Assembly: GCF_947495565.1 (NCBI RefSeq)
Contig: NZ_CANLZM010000001.1
Span: forward strand, 248,001-312,000
DNA from: an uncultured Pontibacter sp.
Lineage (GTDB): Bacteria > Bacteroidota > Bacteroidia > Cytophagales > Hymenobacteraceae
Length of the DNA: 64,000 nucleotides
Reading direction: 5' to 3'
The notes under the pieces: generated by a model
The model's database searches: none
What the model saw: the letters and a program-made list of their open reading frames with translations, nothing else
Told to the model about the DNA's origin: nothing
Translations under genes and position numbers: made by a program
Part shown: positions 9,358 through 17,961 of the stretch, piece by piece
How the letters are laid out: each line of letters starts with the position of its first letter
Numbering within the stretch: position 1 is the first letter of the stretch

Positions 9358-12126
9358 ATGCCAAATCTTATACGCCTGAAGTATCTGCTGCATGGTAGTC
9401 TGTTGTGGGTGTTGCTATTGTTGCTGTTGGGTACTTTCTCGGAAGTACAGGCTACTCATATTAGAGCAGGGGATATTACCGCCAAGCGGGACACGACACC
9501 AAACCCTAATCCCCGTCGCTTTTTCTTTACCATGATCGTGTATACTAACCATACTTCCCCGGCCGAAGACCCGGAAGTAACTATATTCACAGGTTCTGGT
9601 AATACCACCTTGCTTGTTCAACGTAAGTCAGTGACCCCCATTAACGCTGAGACTGACAGAGAGGTGTTTGAGTGGGAATTTACGTATCCGTCTGACGGCA
9701 CCTACACCACCTACTGGATTGGCGAGAACCGCGATAATAATATCCTGAACATGGCGCCGCCATCTGACCAGCGGTCTTTTTTCATATCCACCACCATAGA
9801 TATCAATGCTTTGCGCGGCTTTAACAGTACGCCAGTACTTACCGTGGAGCCGATTGACGATGCAGCCATGTTCCGTAAGTTTGTGCACAACCCTGGTGCT
9901 TTTGATGCCGACGGAGACAGCCTATCCTTTAAACTAATTGCCCCACGCTATCAGCAGCCGAGCGGAGACATTGCCGTGGTGCCTGGCTACCGCAACCCGG
10001 ACCAGGTTGCAAACTGCCGCACATCGGATGACAGCGGCCCCGCATTTTTCAGACTCGACCCCATAACCGGCCAGCTAACCTGGGACGCACCCTGCCTTGC
10101 CGGTAAGTATAACATTGCGTTTGTGGTAGAGGAGTGGCGGCGCGGACCAAACGGCGGCGCTGTAAAGATTGGTGAAGTAGTGCGGGATATGCGCATAAAC
10201 GTAGAGGAAAACGAAAACCGGCCGCCTGTGCTGGAGCCAAAAGATACCTGTATTGTTGCGGGTACTACGCTCAGAGCTATAGTGCGCGCCACCGACCCTG
10301 ACGGAGACCGCATTAACCTGACAGTGGCAGGTAGCGGTATTGTGCCGCCTGCTACGCTCGAGCAGTTAACAAACAACCCCGGAGAGGCTACTGGCCGCTT
10401 TGTCTGGAGCACTTCCTGCGAGGATGTAAGACAGGCCCCTTATCAGGTTGTTTTCCGGGCGGAGGACATCCGGCCAAACAATGATGAAAGACTGGCCGAC
10501 CTGCAGCCCTGGAATATAACAGTAATAGGACCGGCACCTGAAAACCTGGATGCCACCAGCGCAGACCGGAACGTAACTCTGACCTGGGATGAATATACTT
10601 GCCAGAACGCAGACAAAATAAGGATTTACCGACGTGAGGGGCCAAGCAACTTTGTGCCAGACGAATGCCAGACGGGCGTACCAGCCTCCACAGGCTATGT
10701 GCTAATTGGTGAGGTAGATGCAGGTGATGTTACGTTTTTTGATGACAACAACGGGGCAGGCTTAGAAGCCGGCGTGGAGTACTGCTATATTATTTATGCT
10801 ACCTTCCCGGCAGTAGGCCGCGGCGAAAGCCTAGCCTCTCTTGAAACTTGCGTGGTAATAGACCAGGACATCCCATATCTGACCAACGTGACGGTAGATG
10901 AAACCGATGTGGCAAACGGCCAGATTACTGTTAAATGGGCACAGCCGATGGAAGTAGAGAAGCTGACACCGCCGTTGGAATATCGTTTGTTCCGCAAAGT
11001 GGGCATGGACACCGGAAACGGCTTTACTGAAGTAAAGCGCACCCGCAACATGGCCGACACTACCTTTGTTGACACCGGGCTGAACACTGTAGAAAATGCC
11101 TATCGTTACCGCCTGGAGTTTTACCAGACACCACAGCCGGGAGGCCAGCCAACGTCGCTGCGCGATAGTACGGAAGCATCCAGCGTATACTTAGAGGTTG
11201 CACCATCCGAAGGCGAAGCAAAAGAGGTTCAGTTGAGCTGGACTTACGATGTGCCTTGGAACAACGAACTGCTGCAGCATTACATTTACCGGCAGGTAGA
11301 AGATGAGTTTATACTTATCGATAGTGTGTCGGCTACGGCTGCAGGCGGAAATTATACGGATGCCGGTACTTTCCAGAACCAGGAGCTGGTGCGCGGGCAG
11401 GAGTATTGCTATTATGTGCAGACAGCAGGCACCTATCAGATTGAAGGACTGCCGGAGCCGCTGCTTAACAACAGCCAGCAAGTATGCGCCACATTGCCAA
11501 GAAATATTTGTCCGCCAGAGTTAAGTATAGAACTGCTTAACTGCGATCTTTTTGCCCAAAACCCTACAGAGCCTCCTTACCAGAATGTTCTGAATTGGGT
11601 GCCGGACACTTCGCCGGACTGCACGGACGAGATCGCTTATTACACCATATACTTTAAACCGACACTGGATGCAGCGTATGTGCGACTGGACACCACAACA
11701 GAAACCACTTACACGCACAGCGGCTTGCAGTCGTTTGCGGGGTGCTATGTAGTAACAGCCACAGATGTGAATGGCCGCGAAAGTGAGTTCAGCAACGAGG
11801 TTTGCAACGACAACTGTATCTCGTTTATACTTCCTAACATCATCACGCCAAACGGAGACAACCTGAACGATGTGTTCCGGCCTAAGGTACGAGCCTTTAT
11901 CAGGAGCATGAAGTTTAAAGTTTACAACAGATGGGGGGTGCAGGTATTTGACGGCGGTACGGTTACCGAAGGAGAAGGACTGTTCATCAACTGGCCTGGA
12001 GTTGACACAGACGGTAACCGCCTTACTGACGGCACCTACTATTACGAGGTTGAAGTAGAGTTTTACACGTTAGACCCGTCCAAAGCCCGTGCCTCTTACA
12101 AGGGTTGGGTAGAGATTGTGCGTTAA
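9358..12126 (+). CDS. large secreted protein with fibronectin-like domains and T9SS type B (gliding-motility-associated) C-terminal domain
   Basis: 922-residue exported protein. A signal peptide (hydrophobic run about 9-30, cleavage likely after VQA) is followed by ATHIRAGDITA, a start common in Cytophagales surface proteins. Cadherin-like segments (DADGDSLSFKL, DPDGDRINLTV) and several fibronectin III-like repeats with paired cysteines come next. The end SFILPNIITPNGDNLNDVF through YNRWGVQVFDG is the CHU_C type B sorting domain recognised by the type IX secretion system. It is therefore probably on the cell surface or released; ligand unknown. Its stop codon overlaps the next ATG (TAATG). 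Confidence 0.9.
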   Translation: MPNLIRLKYLLHGSLLWVLLLLLLGTFSEVQATHIRAGDITAKRDTTPNPNPRRFFFTMIVYTNHTSPAEDPEVTIFTGSGNTTLLVQRKSVTPINAETDREVFEWEFTYPSDGTYTTYWIGENRDNNILNMAPPSDQRSFFISTTIDINALRGFNSTPVLTVEPIDDAAMFRKFVHNPGAFDADGDSLSFKLIAPRYQQPSGDIAVVPGYRNPDQVANCRTSDDSGPAFFRLDPITGQLTWDAPCLAGKYNIAFVVEEWRRGPNGGAVKIGEVVRDMRINVEENENRPPVLEPKDTCIVAGTTLRAIVRATDPDGDRINLTVAGSGIVPPATLEQLTNNPGEATGRFVWSTSCEDVRQAPYQVVFRAEDIRPNNDERLADLQPWNITVIGPAPENLDATSADRNVTLTWDEYTCQNADKIRIYRREGPSNFVPDECQTGVPASTGYVLIGEVDAGDVTFFDDNNGAGLEAGVEYCYIIYATFPAVGRGESLASLETCVVIDQDIPYLTNVTVDETDVANGQITVKWAQPMEVEKLTPPLEYRLFRKVGMDTGNGFTEVKRTRNMADTTFVDTGLNTVENAYRYRLEFYQTPQPGGQPTSLRDSTEASSVYLEVAPSEGEAKEVQLSWTYDVPWNNELLQHYIYRQVEDEFILIDSVSATAAGGNYTDAGTFQNQELVRGQEYCYYVQTAGTYQIEGLPEPLLNNSQQVCATLPRNICPPELSIELLNCDLFAQNPTEPPYQNVLNWVPDTSPDCTDEIAYYTIYFKPTLDAAYVRLDTTTETTYTHSGLQSFAGCYVVTATDVNGRESEFSNEVCNDNCISFILPNIITPNGDNLNDVFRPKVRAFIRSMKFKVYNRWGVQVFDGGTVTEGEGLFINWPGVDTDGNRLTDGTYYYEVEVEFYTLDPSKARASYKGWVEIVR

Positions 12127-12551
12127 TGCAAAGTTTACAAAATATACAGCAGCTGCAGGGTAAGCCAGTCATATTTTACGACGGCACCTGCGGCTTTTGC
12201 CAAGGCAGTGTGCAGGTGGTGCTAAAGTATAACCAGCGGCAAAATTTATACTTTGCAGCCCTGCAATCCGGTGTGATGGAGGCGCTGGTGCCCAAAGCGC
12301 AAATTCCTGGTCCTTTGCCTGATTCCATACTTTTTTACGAGAACGGGAGGCTCTATTCTGAGTCTGAAGCTGCGCTGCGTATTGCCCGCTATCTTGATTT
12401 TCCTTTGTCCATACTTGCTGTTTTCCGCATTATTCCTTTATCTTTCCGGGATTTTGTGTACCGCCTGGTGGCCCGAAACCGCTACCGTATAGCCGGCCGC
12501 ACAGATGCCTGCATGCTGCCAAGCCCGGAACAAAGGGCCAGGTTTTTTTAA
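12126..12551 (+). CDS. DCC-family thiol-disulfide oxidoreductase (DUF393)
   Basis: Small thioredoxin-like protein of 141 residues. The signature YDGTCGFCQGSV carries the CxxC pair that names the family, with SILFYENGRLYSESEAALRIARYL completing the domain. Substrates of DCC proteins are generally unknown. The ATG at 12126 overlaps the stop of the T9SS cargo gene by one base, so translation is probably coupled. A role in disulfides of the cysteine-bearing exported protein is tempting, but the DCC protein has no signal peptide. Confidence 0.88.
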   Translation: MQSLQNIQQLQGKPVIFYDGTCGFCQGSVQVVLKYNQRQNLYFAALQSGVMEALVPKAQIPGPLPDSILFYENGRLYSESEAALRIARYLDFPLSILAVFRIIPLSFRDFVYRLVARNRYRIAGRTDACMLPSPEQRARFF

Positions 12552-12693
12552 ATTGTTAAATGTTAGATTTCTGAACTTTACAAAGTATAGGTTGGCTAAA
12601 CCATAGGCCTATAGTGAAGGGAGCAACTATGTAGCAGTTTAGCCATTTGGCGATTTAACCATACAGCAACTATCAATTAACAAAAAATAAGGA

Positions 12694-13569
12694 ATGAAAG
12701 CATATGTTTTCCCGGGCCAGGGCTCTCAGTTTGTTGGGATGGGCAAAGACCTATATGAGCAGCATGAAGCAGCAAAGCAGCTGTTTGATCAGGCAAACGA
12801 GATACTGGGTTTCAATATCACCGAGATCATGTTTAACGGCACCGACGAGGAGCTGAAGCAAACCAAAGTAACACAACCTGCTATTTTTCTGCATTCTGTA
12901 GCACAGGCCGCCGTAGCCAAGGACTTTGCACCGGATATGGTGGCAGGTCACTCGCTTGGAGAATTCTCTGCTTTGGTAGCCAGTAAAGTGCTGAGTTTTG
13001 AAGATGGCCTGAGGTTAGTATACAAAAGAGCCATGGCCATGCAGGCCGCTTGCGAGGCAAACCCATCTACCATGGCCGCCATACTTGGTCTGGAAGATGC
13101 AAAGGTTGAAGAGGTGTGCGCTTCTATAGACGAGGTAGTAGTGGCCGCCAATTATAACTGCCCGGGCCAACTGGTTATCTCCGGCTCTAACAAAGGAATT
13201 GAGATAGCTTGCGAGAAAATGAAAGAGGCTGGTGCCAAGCGTGCGCTACCGCTCCCTGTAGGTGGTGCGTTCCACTCGCCGCTGATGAAACCAGCTGAAG
13301 TTGAACTGGCGAAGGCTATTGAGGAAACAACTTTCTCGGAAGGCATTTGCCCTATCTATCAGAATGTAGATGCCCAGCCGCATACCGATCCGCAGGAGAT
13401 TAAGCAGAACCTGATCAGCCAGCTGACTGCGCCCGTGCGTTGGACACAATCGGTGCAGCAAATGGTAGCCGACGGTGCCACACATTTTGTAGAGTGCGGC
13501 CCGGGTAAAGTGCTGCAGGGCCTGGTGAAAAAGATTGAGCGTACAGCCGAAGTTAGCTCTGCCGAATAA
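12694..13569 (+). CDS. fabD: malonyl-CoA:ACP transacylase
   Basis: Moves malonyl from CoA to acyl carrier protein for fatty-acid chain extension. FPGQGSQFVGMG is at the N-terminus, GHSLGE (85-90) holds the nucleophile Ser87, and the histidine in GGAFHSPLM is the catalytic base. The VECGPGKVLQGL motif is near the end. Length is 291 residues, typical for FabD. It stands alone, with other fab genes not in view. A weak hairpin follows at 13594-13629. Confidence 0.96.
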   Translation: MKAYVFPGQGSQFVGMGKDLYEQHEAAKQLFDQANEILGFNITEIMFNGTDEELKQTKVTQPAIFLHSVAQAAVAKDFAPDMVAGHSLGEFSALVASKVLSFEDGLRLVYKRAMAMQAACEANPSTMAAILGLEDAKVEEVCASIDEVVVAANYNCPGQLVISGSNKGIEIACEKMKEAGAKRALPLPVGGAFHSPLMKPAEVELAKAIEETTFSEGICPIYQNVDAQPHTDPQEIKQNLISQLTAPVRWTQSVQQMVADGATHFVECGPGKVLQGLVKKIERTAEVSSAE

Positions 13570-13593
13570 GCATCAGAAGTAGTATAAACTATA

Positions 13594-13629
13594 AAACGCC
13601 TTCTTTGGCCTGCGCCGGGGGAGGCGTTT
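13594..13629. terminator. hairpin after fabD
   Basis: AAACGCCT (13594-13601) pairs with AGGCGTTT (13622-13629) around a GC-rich 20-base loop, 24 bases after the fabD stop and before the convergent acetyltransferase gene. The T-tract is poor, so efficiency is uncertain. Confidence 0.5.
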
Positions 13630-13658
13630 GTGCTTTGCAGAAGTATAGATGAACAGAT

Positions 13659-14183
13659 TTATACTTTAAAGTCGGTTTGATACAGCAGCAGCTCTTCAGC
13701 ATCATGTGGCAATTTTACGAGCTTTACGTACCGCAGACCTAGTGTTTCCAGTAGCTTTTGGCTGGCAATATTGCCTTTTGTGGTGATGGCGCAAATCTGC
13801 TTTAAACCGAAATGCTCAAAAGCTGCATTGCTCAGTTTACTCGCTGCCTCAAAAGCATAGCCTTGCTTTTCATACTGCGGCAGGAAAGCAAAGCCGATAT
13901 CAATTCCATCCAAGCCCTGTCTGTCGTAAAGCCCGCAGGTTCCTATTTTAGCGCCGTCAGATTTCCGGATAACTGTGTAGTTGCCGTAGCCCAGCTTTTT
14001 TAATTGCGGTAGTATTCTGCTCCCGATATATTCTTCTGCCGCCTTAACAGAGCGCACGTTCCTGTCTCCGATATACTTTAGCCACTGCGGCGTGTTCAGG
14101 AGCTCAACTATAAAAGCGGCATCTGCAGTAGAAGTTGGTTTAATAAGCAGTCGCTCTGTTTCGAAGGATAGGTAGGCGCTCAA
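13659..14183 (-). CDS. GNAT family N-acetyltransferase (RimJ/RimL-like)
   Basis: 174 residues with the N-terminal LSFETERLLIKPTSTADAAFIVELLN seen in the RimJ/RimL branch. The acetyl-CoA-binding region is IGTCGLYDRQGLDGIDIGFAFLPQYEKQGYAFEA, followed by ICAITTKGNIASQKLLETLGL. It would acetylate an amino group of a protein terminus or small molecule; the substrate cannot be assigned. The gene reads toward fabD and is separated from folK by 34 bases, so it may be the last gene of a three-gene unit with the hydrolase and folK. Confidence 0.88.
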   Translation of the reverse strand: MSAYLSFETERLLIKPTSTADAAFIVELLNTPQWLKYIGDRNVRSVKAAEEYIGSRILPQLKKLGYGNYTVIRKSDGAKIGTCGLYDRQGLDGIDIGFAFLPQYEKQGYAFEAASKLSNAAFEHFGLKQICAITTKGNIASQKLLETLGLRYVKLVKLPHDAEELLLYQTDFKV

Positions 14184-14217
14184 AGCTTTGTTGTTGGTAA
14201 GTATGATTTAATACGAG

Positions 14218-14703
14218 TTACTCCTCAAACTCCCATACCTCCAGCTCATCCGGGCACTCCTGCAGCAGTTGGTTTATACTTTTGTGCAGCAACGGGTGCT
14301 CCAACTCCGGTACCAGCTCTGAAAGCGGCAGCAACGTAAAACGTCGCAGGTGCAGCTGTGGGTGAGGAATGGTTAAGCGTTGCGTCTGCTGCACCTGGTT
14401 AGCGTAAAAAAGTATGTCGATGTCAATCACGCGGGCGCCCCAGTGCTCATGGCGTATACGGCCGAGTTCCTGCTCAATTTGGTTTATCTGCTGCAGCACC
14501 TGCTCAGGCGTTAATTCCGTCTGCACCTCCAGCACCTGGTTCAGGAAGTTAGGTTGGTCGGTTTTGCCCCAGGCGGCAGTTTCGTATATTTTTGAGCTGC
14601 GCATGAGGCGGCCCACCTGCTGGTTTATACTTTCGCGGGCTTGCTGTAAGTATGAGGTGCGGTCGCCGAGGTTGCCGCCAAGCAATAAGTAAACCTTAGG
14701 CAT
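14218..14703 (-). CDS. folK: 2-amino-4-hydroxy-6-hydroxymethyldihydropteridine diphosphokinase
   Basis: Folate pathway enzyme that transfers pyrophosphate from ATP to hydroxymethyl-dihydropterin. The start VYLLLGGNLGDR is the diagnostic nucleotide/pterin-binding motif; RIRHEHWGARVIDIDILFY contains the metal-binding aspartates, and LTIPHPQLHLRRFTLLPL is the C-terminal signature. Length 161 is normal. Its ATG lies 8 bases inside the end of the upstream hydrolase gene, so the two are coupled. Confidence 0.95.
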   Translation of the reverse strand: MPKVYLLLGGNLGDRTSYLQQARESINQQVGRLMRSSKIYETAAWGKTDQPNFLNQVLEVQTELTPEQVLQQINQIEQELGRIRHEHWGARVIDIDILFYANQVQQTQRLTIPHPQLHLRRFTLLPLSELVPELEHPLLHKSINQLLQECPDELEVWEFEE

Positions 14704-15541
14704 GCCTTCGGAAGAAATTTATACTTAGGTCTGCGGCTGAACGCGCTGCGTCTGGCAGTTCATTTTTATCGTAAGGGTGTTGCCCGCCAAAGGAGTGGTC
14801 GGCTTCGGGGAGCAGGTGCAGTTCGGCATCCGGCTTCCAGCTTTGCAGGTCGTGGGCCATTTGGGTTGGCAGCGTTTCGTCTCGCTCGCCGTGCAGCAGG
14901 AGCAAGGGTTGATCCATGCGCTTTACCACAGTGGGTATATCCAAGCGGTACTTGTTCTCAATAAAATTTTCTACAATCTGGTAATACAGCGGCATCTGAA
15001 CACCGGTGCGTCCGTTCTGCACATATTGTACGCCTTGCTCTTTCCACTTGCCCATGTGCAGCTCATCCCAGCGGTTATCGTACCTGTTTACACCGGCCCA
15101 ACTGGCCACAGCTTTTACGCGCGGCTCTTCGGCAGCTTTCAGAATCACGGCGCCTCCGCCACGGCTATGGCCTATCAGGTAAATACGGCTCAGGTCCAGT
15201 TCTTTGGCCTCGACAGGAGGGTTTTCGGAGTGAAGCAAATCGATAAGTGCCTGCATATCATCCAGCTCCAGACTGAAGTTATTTTGCCCGAACGCCTCCA
15301 TGTCGTGCATGTCAGAGTAGTTGTCTACGGTGGTGCCGTTGTAGGCAAAGTTAAATTTGATAAACACAAAGCCTTGCTTGGCAAAATAAGTGGCCAGCAG
15401 GTTAAAATGTCCCCAGTCTTTAAATCCCTTAAAACCGTGGGCGAATAGGATAATTGGTTTGGGGTTACTGTCAGGCCAATAGGTGACATCGGCTGTAAAA
15501 GGGCGTCCGTGCTCGGGATAAACTACAAAATCAACTTTCAT
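14696..15541 (-). CDS. alpha/beta hydrolase (dienelactone hydrolase-like)
   Basis: 281-residue soluble serine hydrolase. The oxyanion strand FAHGFKGFKDWGHF is followed by the nucleophile elbow GHSRGGG (about 125-131). The acid is likely the Asp in HGERDETLP and the base the His in EADHSFGG. A cap-like insert between them contains many Trp and Tyr. No signal peptide is seen, so it acts in the cytoplasm; the substrate is unknown. The 3' end overlaps folK by 8 bases. Confidence 0.86.
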   Translation of the reverse strand: MKVDFVVYPEHGRPFTADVTYWPDSNPKPIILFAHGFKGFKDWGHFNLLATYFAKQGFVFIKFNFAYNGTTVDNYSDMHDMEAFGQNNFSLELDDMQALIDLLHSENPPVEAKELDLSRIYLIGHSRGGGAVILKAAEEPRVKAVASWAGVNRYDNRWDELHMGKWKEQGVQYVQNGRTGVQMPLYYQIVENFIENKYRLDIPTVVKRMDQPLLLLHGERDETLPTQMAHDLQSWKPDAELHLLPEADHSFGGQHPYDKNELPDAARSAADLSINFFRRHA

Positions 15542-15802
15542 CTTCTGGGTTGCTTAGTGGCTGATTGTTAAATTGTTGCTTAGAGTTATTTACTATACTT
15601 GATTGGCTTCTGTTAAAGTCGTGCTGCACAAATGTATACTTACGAAGCAAGGGCATACTCGTAACCGAGCGTTCGTCTAAGCCTGACATTAATTTTTGTC
15701 ATCAAACAATTTAACTATTCAGCAATTTAACAATAAAACACTGTTTTGCCAGCCCGCGTTTGGAAAGCACTTCAGGAGGCCGTAATATTGCGGACTTAAT
15801 AC

Positions 15803-16780
15803 ATGAGCATAAGTCTAAACGAAATACAGGCGCCCATCGCGTCGGAGATGCAGCAGTTCGAGAAGAAGTTCAGGGCTTCCATGAAGACCAGGGTTTTGCT
15901 TCTAGACCGAATTATGAGCTACATCGTGAAGCGCAAAGGGAAGCAGATGCGGCCTATGTTCGTGTTTTTCACAGCCAAGCTTTTCCAGGAAAGTATAACC
16001 GAAGCCACTTACCGCGGCGCCGCCCTGATAGAATTGCTGCACACGGCTACGCTGGTGCACGATGATGTGGTGGACGATGCCAACTACCGTCGCGGCTTCT
16101 TTTCCGTAAATGCCCTCTGGAAAAACAAGATTGCAGTTCTGGTAGGCGATTATCTGCTCTCCAAAGGCCTGTTGCTCTCGCTGCAGAACGACGATTACGA
16201 GCTGCTCAAAATCGTTTCTAATGCAGTGAAGGAGATGAGTGAAGGAGAGCTGCTGCAGATTGAGAAAGCCCGCCGCCTCGATATAACCGAGGATGTATAC
16301 TTTGATATTATTCGCCAGAAAACCGCTTCTTTAATTGCCTCCTGTTGTGCTGTGGGTGCGGCCTCTGCCGGCGCTTGCAAAGAGGAGATTGAGAAGGCCC
16401 GCTTGTTCGGTGAGAAGGTGGGGATTGCCTTTCAGATTAAAGACGACCTTTTTGATTATGGCACCGCCGAGATTGGCAAACCTGTAGGCATCGATATCAA
16501 AGAAAAGAAAATGACCCTGCCGCTGATACATGCCTTACGCGAAGCTGATTGGCTGACCAAGCGCCGTGTAATTTACAACGTGAAAAACAACAACGGCGAC
16601 AACAAGCGCGTGCAGCAGGTGATCGATTTCGTAAAAAACTCCGGCGGCATAGACTACACCATACAGCAGATGAACCAGTACCATGCCGAGGCGCTGGCCA
16701 TTCTCCATACTTTCCCAAATACCCCATCACGCCGCTCGCTAGAGCAGCTTATCGCTTATACTATAGAGCGGGAGAAGTAA
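15803..16780 (+). CDS. polyprenyl diphosphate synthase (all-trans, long-chain type)
   Basis: Condenses isopentenyl diphosphate onto allylic diphosphates, probably making the side chain of menaquinone. The first aspartate-rich motif DDVVDD is at residues 87-92 within LVHDDVVDDANYRRG, and the second, DDLFD, at 214-218. GDYLLSKG and GKPVGIDIKEKKMTLPLIHA are further family signatures. Length 325 is usual. Chain length cannot be fixed from sequence by eye. The ATG at 15803 is chosen because the conserved helix follows directly; a long leader of about 250 bases precedes it. Confidence 0.94.
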   Translation: MSISLNEIQAPIASEMQQFEKKFRASMKTRVLLLDRIMSYIVKRKGKQMRPMFVFFTAKLFQESITEATYRGAALIELLHTATLVHDDVVDDANYRRGFFSVNALWKNKIAVLVGDYLLSKGLLLSLQNDDYELLKIVSNAVKEMSEGELLQIEKARRLDITEDVYFDIIRQKTASLIASCCAVGAASAGACKEEIEKARLFGEKVGIAFQIKDDLFDYGTAEIGKPVGIDIKEKKMTLPLIHALREADWLTKRRVIYNVKNNNGDNKRVQQVIDFVKNSGGIDYTIQQMNQYHAEALAILHTFPNTPSRRSLEQLIAYTIEREK

Positions 16781-17077
16781 TTTAATTGTTAACTGTTGGA
16801 TTGTTGATTTGCTTTGTAGGGACAGGTCGTGACCTGTCCGCGCTATGGCTGCAGCAATGAAATTTATACTTTAGCAGTAGCAGTTATAGGTTCCCCTCCT
16901 TTGACAAGGGGGGAAGTTAGACCCGACGCTGGCGAAGTATAAATCCTGCCCATCCATCCCCTAAATCCTGATTCAGGCAGTTTCAACCTTATACTTCTGT
17001 AAATATCAGCCGTAATTTTGCAACAGGTAGTATAGGTACAGTAGGTAGCTTTGATGACACAAAATAACCTATGAAAC
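16781..17077. other. intergenic stretch with repeat-like hairpins
   Basis: No gene supported. It holds a 9-bp palindromic hairpin GGACAGGTC/GACCTGTCC with a 2-base loop (16820-16839). It also holds a C-rich then G-rich hairpin around 16890-16915 (TTCCCC...GGGGGGAA), and three copies of the AAGTATA/TATACTT word. These resemble dispersed intergenic repeats but copies elsewhere in the genome cannot be checked here. Confidence 0.55.
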
Positions 17078-17698
17078 ATGAACCTGAACACCAACACCTG
17101 GAACCGCCTGCGGTATACTATGTACCTGCCCATCTATGATTTTGTTGCGGATCGTATTTTCAGGAAGTATAGACAGCGCTCTGTACAGCTGCTGGGGGCA
17201 AAGCCTGATGATGCCATACTTATACTTGGCGCCGGCACCGGCCTCGACCTGCCTTACCTCAAAGGATGCACCAACCTCACCGCGATTGATATTACACCGG
17301 GCATGATTCGGAAATTAGTGCGGCGGGCCGACAAGCTACAGGTGCCAGTTGATGCGCAGGTGATGAACGGGCAGCAGCTGACTTTTGCAGACGCTTCTTT
17401 CGATGCCGTTATACTTCATCTTATACTTGCTGTTATACCTGATCCTGTGGCCTGTATCAAAGAGGTGGAGCGGGTGCTGAAGCCAGGCGGTACCGCTATG
17501 GTTTTCGATAAGTTTCTGCCCGACGGACAGAAGCCATCACTGCTTCGGCGCGCTTTTAACCAGGTTGCCAGCACGCTTTTTTCCGACATCAACCGAAGTA
17601 TAGGAAACATCATCAGTCATACTTCGCTGCAGCAGGAGCTGAATGAGACGGCAGCGCTGGGAGGGACTTTCCGCATTGTGCGGTTGCGAAAGCCTTAG
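17078..17698 (+). CDS. class I SAM-dependent methyltransferase
   Basis: 206 residues with the Rossmann-like methyltransferase fold. Motif I is ILGAGTGLDLPYLKG, the acidic motif II is TAIDITPGMI, and DASFDAVILHLIL followed by EVERVLKPGGTAMVFDKF are the motifs of the UbiE/type 11 family. The substrate is not evident. The N-terminus (WNRLRYTMYLPIYDFVADRIF) resembles phospholipid or quinone methyltransferases. It is near the polyprenyl synthase but 297 bases downstream, so a shared role in quinone biosynthesis is only a guess. Confidence 0.88.
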   Translation: MNLNTNTWNRLRYTMYLPIYDFVADRIFRKYRQRSVQLLGAKPDDAILILGAGTGLDLPYLKGCTNLTAIDITPGMIRKLVRRADKLQVPVDAQVMNGQQLTFADASFDAVILHLILAVIPDPVACIKEVERVLKPGGTAMVFDKFLPDGQKPSLLRRAFNQVASTLFSDINRSIGNIISHTSLQQELNETAALGGTFRIVRLRKP

Positions 17699-17782
17699 TA
17701 TCTAACTACCCCTTTATCTCTAAGGCTACCATTGGGGACACATTTTGTTCCTGCCGCAAGATTACATCTTGTGGCTTATAAC

Positions 17783-17846
17783 GGGGCAAGCTTTCAGCTT
17801 GCAAAAGTATGAAATGCGCAATCAACGCAAGCTGAAAGCCTGCCCC
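17783..17846. repeat. 20-bp inverted repeat, REP-like
   Basis: Arms 17783-17802 and 17827-17846 are reverse complements with one mismatch (core GCAAGCT...AGCTTGC), separated by 24 bases. The element lies in an untranslated spacer. It is not followed by a T-tract, which argues against a simple terminator. Confidence 0.65.
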
Positions 17847-17896
17847 ATGGGAAAACACGAGTTGAAAACTCGCGGTAAGTTTGCTGGAGTAAACAC

Positions 17897-17930
17897 AAAG
17901 GCCGCTGCTTCATCAGAAACAGCGGCCTTT
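17897..17930. terminator. terminator hairpin downstream of the TlpA-like gene
   Basis: AAAGGCCGCTG (17897-17907) pairs with CAGCGGCCTTT (17920-17930), an 11-bp perfect stem with a 12-base loop, 31 bases beyond the stop of the minus-strand gene. Confidence 0.7.
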
Positions 17931-17961
17931 GCCTTTATACATGCCAATCAACAATTATCCA

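Noticed and set aside
16880-17040. possible insertion-sequence remnant near the methyltransferase gene
   Set aside because: Only short hairpins were found; no transposase fragment or target-site duplication was seen.
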